From Pleurostoma richardsiae (Eukaryota; Ascomycota; Sordariomycetes; Calosphaeriales; Pleurostomataceae), in assembly GCA_030052745.1 (NCBI GenBank), contig JANBVO010000029.1, positions 124,001 to 188,000 of the forward strand: DNA of 64,000 bases. Reading direction: 5' to 3'. Below the pieces are notes generated by a model. It was not told the DNA's origin and searched no databases. It saw only the letters and a program-made list of their open reading frames with translations. A program made the translations under genes and the position numbers. Shown here piece by piece: positions 1 through 10,996 of this stretch (its first letter is position 1; every line of letters starts with the position of its first letter).

Positions 1-205
1 AAGGCGTTCCTGGGTTGGGGAATACCATGACGGTTGGTGGAGTTCAGCCAGAGCCCCCGTCTGCCAGCGGGGGACTCTCGGCCTTTGTATTGTAGGATCA
101 TACTGTTCCGACTAGTCATAAATGAATAGGCAATGGCAATCATGAACCCCTTTTGATGCTGGTATAGGAATCTTGAAATATACACATAATGTACAGGAGG
201 GCCGA

Positions 206-1363
206 CTACCTCTCCGGGCCAGATATCGCCCTTATGATGCCGATTGTGATGCTGAGCATGAAGCCGAACCCCACGAATATCCTCATCCTCTTCGACAGCC
301 TGGCCTCCCCGCGGACCAGCCACCCGATGCTGCCCAGCGGCCACACGAACCCAATCATCATCCCACGGATCAGCACGTCCAGCAGGCCGTGCATCCCGAA
401 CTCGTCGGTATCGCCTGCTGCCGCCGCGGCGTCCATGTCGCCCCCCGCCAGCCCGCCTCCCCCTCCCGCGCCGGCCATCCCCGCGTCGTTGTTGTTGTCG
501 ATCCACGCGTCCTCCATCGACCGCAGCGTGTCCGGCGACGGCATCGTGTCCGGCGTGTGCCGCGCCGCCTGGATCGACCGGAACTGCAGCCGCAGCTGGT
601 TGACCTCCGCCGTCGTGAACCCCGCGGTCAGCAGCCGGTCGAACCCGCGCGGCGTCCGCCCCGCACCAGCAGCGTCCCCCTGTCTCTGCCGCGCCTCCGA
701 CGACGCCGCCGCCGCCCCGCCCAGCTGCGCTCCCGTGCTCCTCACCCCGCCGCTGCCGGGCGGCAGGCCGGGCGACTTGCCTCCGCCGGGGCCGTCCGCG
801 GCAGCGTCCGGGGCCGGGGTCAGCGCGGCGCGCGCCTCCTCTGCGAGCTCGGCGTCCGTGAGGTTGTCGCCGATGCTGCAGTTGACGTAGACGCGCTGCG
901 CGGGCTCGCCGCGGCCCTCGACGGCCTTTCCCTTGCCTCTCGGGCTGTCGCTGCCATCTTCCCCTCCGGCATGATGGTGGTGGTGGTGCCCGTCGCGCCG
1001 GGCCGCAGGCGGCGGCGGCGGAGGCTTCAGCACCGAGCCCAGCACGGCGCCGTCTGGGAGGATCTTTCCGCCGTGGATGAAGCGCAGGCGGCGGCGGGAG
1101 TTGGGCTCGGCCAGGCGGCCGCGGATCAGGTGCTTGAGCGCGGCGACGGTGGTCTGGCCGGGCCGGGGGATGTCGAGGAGGAGGTCGGGAATCGAGGTGG
1201 AGAAGCGCACCGTGAGGAGGAGGGGCGGCTGGTAGGTGGTCGCCGCGGACTGCGGTGTGCGAGCGCCGGGGACCTGGGAGGACGGAGGAGGGAGGAGAGG
1301 TGTTCTCGTGGGTGACGTGCGCCTGCTGGCGGCGCCGGCGGCGCTGCTGCTGCTGCTGCTCAT
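206..1363 (-). CDS. dsc3: DSC E3 ubiquitin ligase complex subunit 3 (Dsc3)
   Basis: Single exon, 385 aa. The DSC complex is a Golgi/endosome membrane E3 ligase which in fungi activates SREBP and degrades membrane proteins; subunit 3 is its ubiquitin-like-domain component. An N-terminal ubiquitin-like fold is visible (LLLTVRFSTSIPDLLLDIPR followed by LKHLIRGRL and RRLRFIHGGKIL). A low-complexity middle follows, with a run of six His and Pro tracts. The conserved C-terminal domain (GFDRLLTAGFTTAEVNQLRL, then MEDAWIDNN) ends in two hydrophobic segments, LIRGMMIGFVWPLGSIGWLV and MRIFVGFGFMLSITIGIIRA, as expected for a tail-anchored subunit. I chose the Met of MSSSSSS; an upstream in-frame Met at 1444 would add 27 unconserved-looking residues. 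A (GCT)n run encodes the opening Ser tract. The family call is firm; the start is less certain. Confidence 0.88.
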   Translation of the reverse strand: MSSSSSSAAGAASRRTSPTRTPLLPPPSSQVPGARTPQSAATTYQPPLLLTVRFSTSIPDLLLDIPRPGQTTVAALKHLIRGRLAEPNSRRRLRFIHGGKILPDGAVLGSVLKPPPPPPAARRDGHHHHHHAGGEDGSDSPRGKGKAVEGRGEPAQRVYVNCSIGDNLTDAELAEEARAALTPAPDAAADGPGGGKSPGLPPGSGGVRSTGAQLGGAAAASSEARQRQGDAAGAGRTPRGFDRLLTAGFTTAEVNQLRLQFRSIQAARHTPDTMPSPDTLRSMEDAWIDNNNDAGMAGAGGGGGLAGGDMDAAAAAGDTDEFGMHGLLDVLIRGMMIGFVWPLGSIGWLVRGEARLSKRMRIFVGFGFMLSITIGIIRAISGPER

Positions 1364-2243
1364 CTTGCCGCGCAATGGTGCTGTTGGCGGTCTGTGGGTG
1401 TCATGTTTTGGAGGACCTTTAGCTCTATCACATGCAGGAAGCACTGCACAGAGCTGTATATGGGACCTAAGCTGGCGCGTCCTTGTCTTGGTCGGGTGAA
1501 GTTGCGAGTTCGAGGTACCGCATTGGCTTGCTCCGATAGATCCTTATCGCAGGCTAGATAAGATAGGCAGGTATGCGGCTATCCGCACATGATAACTTCG
1601 GGTCATGCACCCGATTCATCACCGGCTATCAAGCCAGCAGCATCTTGTAGCACAGATAAAGCCACAAATCCAGAGGAGACCTTCCTCTCGGATCTCCAAC
1701 GAGCCTGTCAACGGAAATGCAGCGACAATCTTTGAAACCGGAGCAGGTACGGCTTGAGAACAGATCCCGTCACGTATGGAGGGAAAGCCGCAGTGAGGAT
1801 GGGAGGCAGTCGAACACGCAGGACGAAGATAGTTGCGGCTATGAATCATATTTGCACGTTTCCCGTTCCAATGTGTACACGTTTTACCCTAATTCAAACA
1901 CAGTTTCACTCCCTTTCCATGAAGCCTTCCCAGGGCCTTGAAGCCTTCCCAGAAGCCTCAAAAACCGTAGCCCAGTATCAAAGCAGTCGTTGACCCATCG
2001 CCGCGTATCTCATCGGAGCCGAACCGGAAACCAACCAAAGAGCAAGATGAGACCGTTCCGTAGACCATGACCGTGACCGAAAAAGCAAACCCAGTTCCCA
2101 ACCATGTTGAAGGGGCCCAGTGCCAGGATATATGCTGCACCCTATATGGCAGACACCTTGGCTATCCAGTGGCCCCATTTGCGAATCATGACCGAAAGTG
2201 TGAAGAGACGACACGCCGGTCGTCCATGGTGATGCCGCGAAGA
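1364..2243. other. Intergenic: dsc3 promoter and 3' side of the GTPase gene
   Basis: About 880 bp. It holds the upstream region of dsc3 (reading leftward) and the 3' flank of the GTPase gene. Only short open frames without recognisable domains are present, and no RNA gene or repeat was seen. Confidence 0.6.
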
Positions 2244-3781
2244 TCACTTGCGCGACAGGCATAGCATGTCGGAGACCCGCTTGCCGACCGAGCGCTCCTC
2301 GCAGCGGCGCCAAGTCAGAGCCTTGCGATGGGAGGTTAGCTCCAGGATAGTCTCGAAGGCCGTGTTGACGCCCTCGCCGGTCTTGGACGAGCACTCGAGG
2401 TACTGGACAGCGCCGATCTCCTTGGCAGCGGCGTGACCCTAGCGGTAAGTCAGTTTCTCTTCCGATAGTTCGAAGATTGAGGGTCAACTTACCCTCTCAA
2501 GGGAGACCGCCACGGGCTCGTTCAGGAGGCGCAGTCGGAGAGACGGGGCGAAGGGCCGCGTATCCTTCTTGAGACCCACGAGGAAGATGGGAGTACCGTC
2601 GCAGTAGACACGGCACAGATTGTTCCACTTCATGGAGTTAGCGGACCAAGCCAGGGTCATGACGAGAATTCAGTGGCTTACCTTGATGAGCGAGTCAAGG
2701 TTCTTCTCATCGCGGACGTTGAAGCAGATGATACAAGCATCGAACCAGGCCAGATGCAAGGGATGGGGATTGTCTGCGTGGGCAGGAATATCCCAGAGCT
2801 CGACGTTCGCAGTATAGTTCTCATTGTTGATTTTAGTGGTCTGCATGTCGAATTCAGTTGGGGTGTAGCTCTGTTCGAAGACAAGGTTAATGCTGCTGCT
2901 ATGGTCCTCCTTCGAAATTGCTTGCCTTAATGAAATCGCCCTTCAGAATGCGACTACAAACAGTCAGTAATGGAACCTGAGGCTATGTGCAAACAGTACT
3001 AACCGGATCAAAGATGATTTTCCAGCCTCCTGGTCTCCGATGAAGGCAAACTGGAGGCGGAAGCTTTGCGCAGATGAGGCGCGCGAGGATCGCGAAGACA
3101 TGGAGTTGACACGCTTCAGCAAGTTCGAAGGTGTGACACGTCCAAGAAACTGCTTGCTGACATTAGTGATATCCTTGAGAGCGGTTGATGAGGAAGTGCT
3201 GGGACGGGGAAGCTGGAAGGCTCCAGAATGTCGTCGCGTGAAAGAGCGAATGTCAGAAAAGCGACGCTGCTTGGAGGTGGGCGCATTATCACTGCCATCG
3301 TGCTGTCCGTCATGAGTCAGATCAGATTCAGTCCAGGTCAGAGAAGGAGATAAGGCCTATCATCACTCACACCCAGGCTGCGCTTTCTATTCCGAGCAAA
3401 GGCATTCTCATCGCCAGCGGGAGTGTTCAGATCCAAGGTATCCTGTTGGGTCTCCTGGACTGGAGGGTTGAATGGCCAATGGGGAGTATGTCCCGACGGG
3501 TTCTGAAAGGTGAACTGAGAGTTCTCAACTGCGTTGCTACCTTGGCCCTGGCCACTATTTGGAACGCCAGAGAAATCGTACCCCGCTGCGCCAGGAGGCG
3601 GACCTCCTTGATTGATGGGGTTCATTGCAAGAGGGTTTGGCATGATGGCTGGACCCGGGGAGCGTTGGGCACGGCCAGGCGAAGGGATACCTTCAAGCCA
3701 CTGGATGAAACGAGAGTCCTGAGCGTGTCCTGAATCGGGGTTGAACGACGGCTGCTGATAGGGGCAGTTAGGGTCAGCCAT
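2244..3781 (-). CDS. Atypical Rho-like small GTPase with long disordered N-terminus
   Basis: Five exons: 3371-3781, 3004-3302, 2682-2940, 2493-2627, 2244-2438; total 1299 nt, 432 aa. Residues 1 to about 215 are Pro/Gln/Ser-rich and probably disordered. The GTPase domain starts at FAFIGDQEAGKSS (P-loop 226-233). It continues through FEQSYTPTEFD (switch I-like), VELWDIPAHAD (switch II position), IFLVGLKKDTRPF (the Rho-type GCKKDLR guanine motif) and YLECSSKTGEGV (SAK motif), which places it nearest the Rho/Rac group. Two features are odd. Switch II has DIPA where the family has DTAGQE, losing the invariant Gly and the catalytic Gln. The C-terminus (SDMLCLSRK) has no CaaX box for prenylation. 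Hydrolysis and membrane anchoring are therefore probably unlike canonical Rho; a constitutively bound or pseudo-GTPase role is an inference. The exon 3 acceptor could also lie 15 nt further in, still in frame. Confidence 0.8.
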
Positions 3782-5425
3782 CGTGCTTTCCAGCTTCGTT
3801 GTTTGCGAGGTCTAAGAGCACGGTCTGCTCAGAGCGCGACTATGGGGAAGTCGGTTATGCGCGGTCGACGTGACTCTTGCCGTTGGAGATTGTTTGTTTT
3901 GTTGGCCTGAGGCTCGGGGAAGAATATTTGTAGGTGCGAGGAAACTCACTCTCCAATCAACCTTAATCTGGGATGTCGCTCTGCGAGAGAAGTGTGACAC
4001 ACTCGGTTCTGCTTCAAAGTCCCGTCCCTCGTGAACAGTTCATCTGATGTCAAGTCGCTTATGTGCACTCAACCGGCGCACTTCTTCCATGTGTAGGCCA
4101 AATGGATCCCACACTTCCCATGCTGCAAGTGCGAGCCTGCTCTTCCTTTTCCTTATTTATGATGAAGTCCTGTGATCATCCTCACTGGGTATGTGATGGG
4201 AGCACCAGGCAGATGTAGACTATCCCCCTTGAAGGTCGATCAAGCACACCTCGGCATCCAAATCCGTTCCTTGTCGCAAGATGCCTAAGGGTCCTATGGA
4301 ATGAGATGCTCCCTAGCACAGTTTGAGGCAAGCCATCTAGCTCAACAAGGCAGAGAAGAACAGGGTAGGGAAGGCATATATAACCCGTGGAGATGTGGGC
4401 TTGGGCTGACGTCCAAGGAAGCTATTTTCCCCACTAGGAGACGGCCTGGGGCCTTTCTTAGTCCACGAACAGCAACAGTCAGGGGCAGGGCTCTGAGACA
4501 GCAACGGGTATCCGTACTGTATCTAGATCTCCTTGGATCTCGATAACAAATTAAGACAGATCAAAGAACACACAACCTGCCTCTGAAAGAATTGCAGGAA
4601 TCACTTCAATTGCCAACATCTTTGACAATGCCCAGCTCAGGAAAACTCTGTTTGAGTTCCACATGGCGGACTCGCGCCGGCCTGCACTGGCCTTGACGCG
4701 TAAAAACGCGTGGCTTACCGGGCTGACATCACCGAGCAAAAGCAAAATTAGAGGAGAACACGCTCACGGCCATCGAAATTGAAAACGCGGTGGACGCGAC
4801 GAGAGATTGAGCAGAGAGAATCGCGGGGTTGCCCACTTAGGCAGAGGCTGAGTGTCCGGCTATTTGTTTCTTGCATCCATCCATGATCCTTGAAGCCAAG
4901 TGATTCTGGGTGTGACGCCACTATCGCCGCACTGGACAGCAGACGAACAAAGCGAAAGGCTTATTATGCATAATATAGTGACAGAAGACCACCGGGGAAA
5001 AGGTGTCGCCGGTTCTTTGGCTCCATTCTAAGGTATAGCGGAGAATCCTCATTGTAGCTCGTGAGAGAGAAATGGAACAAGAGGCAAGTTTCAGTCCTTT
5101 CCATCCCTGTTGGTGACTTAGTATGGGAGTTTCTATTCAGATATCGGGGAAGGAAGCATCGATGTCGGGTTACATGCATATCAAGGATAGAGACCGCGGT
5201 AGATGCATGAGCCGATGGCGTCATCCGGGCCAAATTGTTGTAAGCCGAACTTGTCCCCGATCGCGGAATGGCGCCAGAGGTCGATATGGCGGAACGGCTC
5301 GAGGTACACCAATGAGCGCCCGGCAGTTAAAAAGCTCCAGCCGAGAGTACTGCTTGAAGGAGTGACCCCTAAAGTCATCGATTTGTAACTTTTGCAGAAG
5401 CAAAAGAAGGTGTGCCAGAGGCTCC
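3782..5425. other. Divergent promoter region (GTPase gene / aminotransferase gene)
   Basis: About 1.6 kb between divergent genes. It contains a TATATAA-like stretch near 4376-4383, but no convincing ORF follows it. No RNA gene or repeat was recognised. Confidence 0.55.
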
Positions 5426-7135
5426 ATGCGCTCTGCCGGCGTTCTCTCCTCTCTCCTCCGCCCGCCAATCGCTGCTCAACCTGGGGTCTCTCGTTGCTTC
5501 CATACTGCCATGAGCCTGACCACCAAGCTGAAGCCGGCCGCACGCGTTGCGGGCCGGAGACAGGATGTATGGTAAGCTGGGCTCCGGTGTAGCGTTACCG
5601 CTTTCAAAAGCTTCGCTCACTGTCTGAGTCACGGAGGAACCATGCTTACATGCTGTCACAGGTCCATTGTCAACGAGGCCGCAGCCGCTTCGCCGGTCCA
5701 GCCCATCGTGAACATGGGCCAGGGTTTCTTCGGGTACAACCCGCCCGATTTCATTCTGAAGGCGGCGAAGGACGCCCTGGACCGCGTCGACTGCAACCAG
5801 TACAGCCCCACCAAGGGACGGCCGCGGTTGAAGAAGGCCATCGCTGATGCGTACTCGCCGTACTGGGGCCGGAAGCTCAACCCAGAGACTGAGATCACCA
5901 TCACCACCGGAGCTAATGAAGGCATGTTGAGCGCCTTCATGGCTTTCATTGAGCCCGGGGACGAGGTTATCATCTTCGAGCCGTTCTTCGACCAGTGAGT
6001 GTCTTATCTCGCGTGCTTACTTCCGTTCGGCAGTCAGATGTCGCTGACTGGGCACACTCTCAAGGTACATAAGCAACATCGAAATGCCAGGTGGGAAGAT
6101 CGTCTACGTGCCGATGCATCCTCCCAAGACTGGTGGCGCCAAGACGTCTTCGGCGGGTGAATGGACCATCGACCTCGCTGAGCTTGAGAAGGCCATCACC
6201 CCAAGGACGAAGATGATTGTACTCAACACCCCTCGTGCGTCCATCTCCTGGCCCTGTCGTAATGGGCGGAAACTCACTGACGGATTTACAGACAACCCGG
6301 TAGGAAAGGTCTTCACTCGTGAGGAGCTACAGAAGATTGCAGACCTGTGCCTCAAGAACCAAATCATCATCCTGTCGGATGAAGTGTATGACCGTCTTTA
6401 CTACGCGCCTTTTACCAGGATAGCCACGCTCTCACCTGAAGTGGAGAAGATCACTTTGACCGTTGGATCGGCCGGCAAGAACTTTTATGCCACGGGGTGG
6501 CGCGTTGGTGAGCCGCAACACATGCTATAGGCAGGTTTGCTGTGACACTCCGGCTAACGACGAGACAGGTTGGCTCATGGGACCGGCTGAACTGATTCAG
6601 TATGTTTCTGCGGCACATACCCGCATCTGCTATTCCTCGGTGTCCCCCCTGCAGGAAGCATGCGCGGTTGGTAAGTCACGAGTGGCACCGTTGCCACGTC
6701 GTCTTTCCTCGGCTTCTGGGTAGGACTAATAGCCCCTTAGGATTCGAGCTGGCGGAGAAGGAGGGCTTCTGGGACGAGTGCGTAAAGGATATGAAGGGCC
6801 GGATGGACCGCTTCAACGAGGTCTGGAAGGAGCTCGACATACCGTACTCGGAGCCCGAAGGTGGCTACTTCGTAATGGTCAACCTGAAGAAGGTCAAGCT
6901 GCCGGAGGACTACCCATTCCCGCCGCACGTGGCCAGCCGGCCGCGGGACTTCAAGCTGGCCTGGTTCCTGATCCAGGAGGTCGGCGTGGCGGCAATCCCG
7001 CCCACGGAGTTCTACACGGACGAGAACGCGTCCATCGTGGAAGACTACCTCCGCTTTGCGGTGTGCAAGCCGGATGACGTGCTGGAGCTTGCGAAGGAGA
7101 GGTTGCGTGGGCTTAAGAAGTACATTACGGAATAG
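5426..7135 (+). CDS. Kynurenine/cysteine-conjugate beta-lyase type aminotransferase (Bna3-like)
   Basis: Six exons: 5426-5571, 5662-5994, 6065-6234, 6292-6507, 6569-6670, 6741-7135; 1362 nt, 453 aa. This is a PLP fold-type I class I/II aminotransferase. Signatures in order are VNMGQGFFGYNPPDFI, NQYSPTKGRPRLKKAI, TTGANEGMLSAFMAFIEPGD, NTPHNPVGKVFT, ILSDEVYDRLYY and the PLP lysine in SAGKNFYATGWRVGW (Lys279). It then continues with EGGYFVMVNL and LRFAVCKPDD. The family converts kynurenine to kynurenate, or acts on glutamine and cysteine conjugates with 2-oxo acids; the exact substrate cannot be read here. The first 28 residues are Arg/Ser/Ala-rich with no acidic residue, resembling a mitochondrial presequence. 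A second Met (MSLTTKLKP, ATG at 5510) begins the conserved part, suggesting dual mitochondrial and cytosolic forms. The family is certain; subfamily is likely kynurenine aminotransferase. Confidence 0.9.
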
Positions 7136-8133
7136 ACCTGAGAATTAGAGATGGGCATCGGAGTCAGCCACTTTCCAGTTCCCGTAGCTCTGATCAGCGC
7201 AGATGAGGGCGGGCAGGGCTATCTAACTGCCCGTTTGAAGCGTGAGATACCGTTCCGCGGAGCTTTCAGGAGTTCAAGCACCGACATTTCTGTCTCATGG
7301 CGGTTCCGGAGCCTGCCTGTTTCCTCGTCAAGGCATTTCCGCAAGATGGCGGAGACCGTTCACGCCGGCCTGCCGACGGCCGGCCAGATAGTCCTTCCGT
7401 TCATGGATCCAATGTCGGACCCGGCGGCCGCAGCCTTCGGGTGCATATGCGGAATTGATCATTGATTTGCGCTGTTTGGCTGTTGTTGCTTCTTAGGGTG
7501 TTTCGAGGCGGTGCGAGTCTTCGGCGATAACACGAGGGTGCAGGAAACAGGCGCAGCTCTTAAGTCCGTCGGCGTCACACACAGACGTCAACGGCTCCTG
7601 ACCCTGTGTGTTGCTGACTGTTCCCCCCGATGGCCTGATACCGTTTTCGGCATTTCCTCTCTTTCTCTGCACAGTCGCCATTGGTTGCTCGGCGATAGTC
7701 ACGCTCTTGCATATCGGCGTCAAACGTCAATATTCGCTACCTTACGGCAGGTAGATCTCTCTTCCCTGACGGCATACGCGTACCAGCGGACAAAGGCCGC
7801 TGTTGGGTCGGTCGGTCGGTAGGTTCCTCAGTCGGCCTGATGCAATTCCGTGCTGCCGTCGTGGTGCCCGACAGGTAGTTTTTCTGTTATGTGATGTCCG
7901 GTCAATGGATTTATATAAGTATACCATTGATCCTCGGTTAGAGGGTCTTGAGAAAGCTCTCATCATCAACAGCATCAAGGAACTGAAAGATCTAAGGGAT
8001 CAGTCCCAAGTCAAACATCTCATACCTCGATCCATATTACTACTCACCTAGGTTCTGAGAACAACATACAATACACTTCATCGTCAAAGGACAAGAATAG
8101 CTTCCCATCCTACTTACAACCACCGCCACCAAC
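7136..8133. other. Intergenic upstream of the SDR gene
   Basis: About 1 kb holding the 3' flank of the aminotransferase gene and the promoter of the reductase gene. A TATA-like box lies at 7912-7919. No other gene was seen. Confidence 0.6.
7912..7919 (+). promoter_or_regulatory. TATA-box-like TATATAAG of the SDR gene
   Basis: A consensus-like TATATAAG lies 215 bp upstream of the SDR start codon. If used, it implies a 5' leader of roughly 170-190 nt. The assignment rests on position and consensus only. Confidence 0.4.
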
Positions 8134-9225
8134 ATGTCGTCGCATCGGGTTCTCCTCACCGGCGCCAATGGCTTCATCGCCCAGCACATCCTCGCTGACT
8201 TCCTCGAGGCCGGTCACTCCGTCCGCGGCGTCGTCCGATCTCAGGCCCGTGTGACCCAGCTGAAGGCCATCTTCAGCAAGTACGCCGACAAGCAGCTCGA
8301 CTTCGCCATCGTCCAGGACATCACTGCCCCGGGCGCCTTCGACGCCGCCCTGCAGTCGCCCGAGGGCCCCTTCGACGCCGCCCTGCAGTCGCCCGAGGGC
8401 CCCTTCGACCTCGTGGTGCACACGGCGTCCCCCTACAACTTCCGCGAGGGCGAGACCAACGACCACTTCCTCAACCCGGCCGTCAAGGGCACCACGGGCA
8501 TCCTCGAGTCCGTCGCCCGCGCCGCCCCCTCGGTCAAGAGAGTCATCGTCACCTCCTCTATGGCCTCCATCGTCGACTTCGCCGCGCCGGTGGTCACGCA
8601 CCCGGCCAAGGTGTACACCGAGGCGGACTGGAGCCCCGTGACCTGGGAGCAGGCGCTGTCGACGGACAACATGCACATCGTCTACCAGGCCAGCAAGAAG
8701 TACGCCGAGAAGGCCGCCTGGGAGTTCGTGGAGCAGCACAAGCCGGGCTTCGACCTCGTCACCCTGTGCCCGCCGATGGTGTACGGCCCCGCCTATGAGC
8801 CCAGCGTCTACCAGACCGCGCAGCAGCTCAACGAGTCGGTGCTGATGCTCTACAACGTATCGCTGCGGCCGGGCCTCACCGAGGACTCGCCCGTGCCCCC
8901 CACGGGCATGCACGTCTACGTCGACGTCCGCGACGTGGCGCAGGCGCACCTCCTGGCCGCGACCACGCCCGCCGCGGGCGGCCACCGGTTCGTGCTCTGC
9001 GCCGAGCAGGGCCACATGAGCAGCCAGCGCGTCGTGAACATCCTGCGCGCCAGGCTGCCCGAGTGGAGCAAGCGCATCCCGAGGGGCGAGCCCGACAAGT
9101 GGGAGATGCCGGAGGGCGCGTACGGCGCGAGCAGCGCGCTGGCGAAGGAGGTGCTGGGACTCAAGTTCCATACCCCTGAAGAGACTATTGGCGATATGGG
9201 TGCCCAGCTTATCGAGTTTGCCTAG
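8134..9225 (+). CDS. NADPH-dependent aldehyde/methylglyoxal reductase-like extended SDR (Gre2/DFR-like)
   Basis: Single exon, 363 aa. The Rossmann Gly motif is VLLTGANGFIAQH (residues 6-18). The catalytic set is Ser141 (VTSSMAS), Tyr184 and Lys188 (YQASK), typical of the extended SDR group with dihydroflavonol reductases, Gre2 methylglyoxal reductase and ketone reductases. CPPMVYGP is the usual family motif before the substrate loop. Such enzymes reduce reactive aldehydes or ketones with NADPH in the cytosol; the substrate is not determinable here. Residues 69-79 and 80-90 are an exact duplication of FDAALQSPEGP, lying between the strand carrying QDIT and the strand VVHTASP. The neighbouring convergent gene is an aldehyde dehydrogenase, so both may serve aldehyde detoxification; that is inference from adjacency. 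Confidence 0.88.
   Translation: MSSHRVLLTGANGFIAQHILADFLEAGHSVRGVVRSQARVTQLKAIFSKYADKQLDFAIVQDITAPGAFDAALQSPEGPFDAALQSPEGPFDLVVHTASPYNFREGETNDHFLNPAVKGTTGILESVARAAPSVKRVIVTSSMASIVDFAAPVVTHPAKVYTEADWSPVTWEQALSTDNMHIVYQASKKYAEKAAWEFVEQHKPGFDLVTLCPPMVYGPAYEPSVYQTAQQLNESVLMLYNVSLRPGLTEDSPVPPTGMHVYVDVRDVAQAHLLAATTPAAGGHRFVLCAEQGHMSSQRVVNILRARLPEWSKRIPRGEPDKWEMPEGAYGASSALAKEVLGLKFHTPEETIGDMGAQLIEFA
8338..8403 (+). repeat. Perfect 33-bp tandem duplication inside the SDR gene
   Basis: Two identical 33-nt units at 8338-8370 and 8371-8403, each encoding FDAALQSPEGP. The frame is preserved and there is not a single mismatch, which suggests a recent event. Confidence 0.97.
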
Positions 9226-9479
9226 TCAGTCTGACTACACATCAGCTTGCGTATTTGGCTTGGAAACCAAAAGAGGTCTAGGAATGCTAGTTTTTCGTTG
9301 CAGCAGGGTAATGTAATCGGGATATGGTCTTTTACTCATATTTAGTTCGATACTTTCAGAATTCATTGTAACTGTCATCTTCAGGTCAAGAAGAAAGCCG
9401 TGATACTTCTCAATTTGAAGCAGTCGAATCTGTTCTTGGTGTGTGTAGACCCTATCCCAGCCCAGCCAGACATCACACC
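9226..9479. other. Short convergent intergenic region (SDR / ALDH)
   Basis: About 250 bp between two 3' ends. It is relatively AT-rich and presumably holds both polyadenylation sites. No gene was seen. Confidence 0.6.
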
Positions 9480-10996
9480 TCAGGCCTTGGGAATGTGTAT
9501 ACTCTGCGTGTAGCAATACGCCAGCAGGCCCTGCCTGCCCATCTCCCCACCTAGACCCGAGTCCTTGAATCCGGAGAAGTACGCGTTCGGGTTCGGCATC
9601 TCCGGCATGTTGATGTACACAGAGCCGGCCTCCAGTCTCCTGGCGATGCTCTCTGCCTTCGCCACGTCTCTGCAGTAGACCGTCGCACCCAGCCCGGCGT
9701 TGGCGAGGTTCGCGCGCGCGATCACGTCGTCCTCGTTCGACCACTTGAGGATCGGGATAATGGGGCCTGTATCGGAGGTCAGTCAGCGAGCTGCGAACGG
9801 GGAAGGTAGCTGGAGGGGAGAGAAAAGGAGGTGTGTAGCAACAACGTACCGAACTGCTCTTCCTGCACCAGCAACGAGTCCTCGGGCGGGTCCGCCACCA
9901 CCGTCGGCGGGATCCAGTACCCCTTTTCAGGGGTGCCGGCGCCGTCCCCTCCCGCGACGACCGCCGCGCCTCTCTTCTTGGCATCCTCCAGGATCTTCTT
10001 GACGGTGTCATACTGCAGCTTGTTCGACACCGGCCCGAACACCGTCGGCGCCGCCGCGTCCGGCAGCACGCCGTACTTCTCCGCCACCTCGGCCACGAAC
10101 CGCCCCAGGAACTCCTCGTAGATGCTCTCGTGCACGTACACCCTCTTGGTCGCCACGCACATCTGGCCCGCGTTGAAGAACGCCCCCTGCGCCGTCTTCA
10201 CCGCCGCCGCCGCCACGTCCACGTCCGGCAGCACCAGGGCCGCGTCGTTGCCGGCCAGCTCGAGCGTCACGCGCTTGAGCGTCGCCGCGCACGCCGCCAT
10301 CACGCGCCGCCCCGTGGCCGCCGTGCCCGTGAAGCTGACCTTGGCGACGCCCGGGTGCGCCGTCATCTGGGCGCCGACGTCCGCGCCGCCGTTGACCGCC
10401 TGCAGCACGCCGGGCGGCAGGAGCGGCGCGCACAGCTCGGCCATGCGCAGCACGGCGTAGGGGGTGAAGGGCGAGGGCTTGACGATGACGCAGTTGCCGG
10501 TGACGAGCGCGGAGATCATCTTGAAGTTGCACATGATCACGGGGAAGTTCCAGGGGCAGATGGCGGCCACGACGCCCAGGGGCGGGTGCGTCGCCAGCAC
10601 CCTGACGGTGTCGTCCTCGTACTGCACCTCGTCCTCCAGGGCCAGCCGCGAGACGACGGCGATCTGCCCGACCGTGTTGTCGACCTCGATCTGCCCCATA
10701 AGTGCCGACTTTCCCGTCTCTCGCATCGTCAGCGCCGACAGCTCGGCGGCGTTCTCGCGGATGACGTCGGCCATCTTGGCGAGCACCGCGCGGCGCTCGG
10801 CGATGGTGCTCTTGCCCCATGTCTTGAAAGCCTTGTTCGCGGCGGCAACGGCGTCCTCGAGGTCTGAGGCCGTGGCCACGGGCGCATCCCAGAGGGATTC
10901 CTCTGTGCGGGGGTCCGTTACCCGGTAGGACTCTTTGCTGCTCCGCTTCTCGCCATTGATGATGTTGTAGAACTTTGGCTCTTCGAGGCTGCCCAT
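9480..10996 (-). CDS. Aldehyde dehydrogenase (NAD(P)+), ALDH superfamily
   Basis: Two exons, 9850-10996 and 9480-9766 with an intron between; 1434 nt, 477 aa, the usual ALDH size. Visible motifs are the oxyanion Asn150 (ICPWNFPV), the coenzyme loop KVSFTGTAATGRRV, the general base Glu246 in TLELAGND and the nucleophile Cys280 in NAGQMCVATKR. The C-terminal part is NMPEMPNPNAYFSGFKDSGLG. It oxidises aldehydes to acids in an NAD(P)-dependent way; the sequence is of the group often annotated as salicylaldehyde or vanillin dehydrogenase-like or succinate-semialdehyde dehydrogenase-like, but I cannot fix the substrate. There is no obvious targeting peptide, so it is probably cytosolic. A TATA-like CTTATA (read on the minus strand as TATAAG) lies at 11099-11104, about 100 bp upstream. 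Confidence 0.93.

Noticed and set aside
8110-9171. 353-codon antisense frame over the SDR gene
   Set aside because: Its Gly/Val/Arg/His-rich composition mirrors GC-rich codons of the SDR. No known motif.
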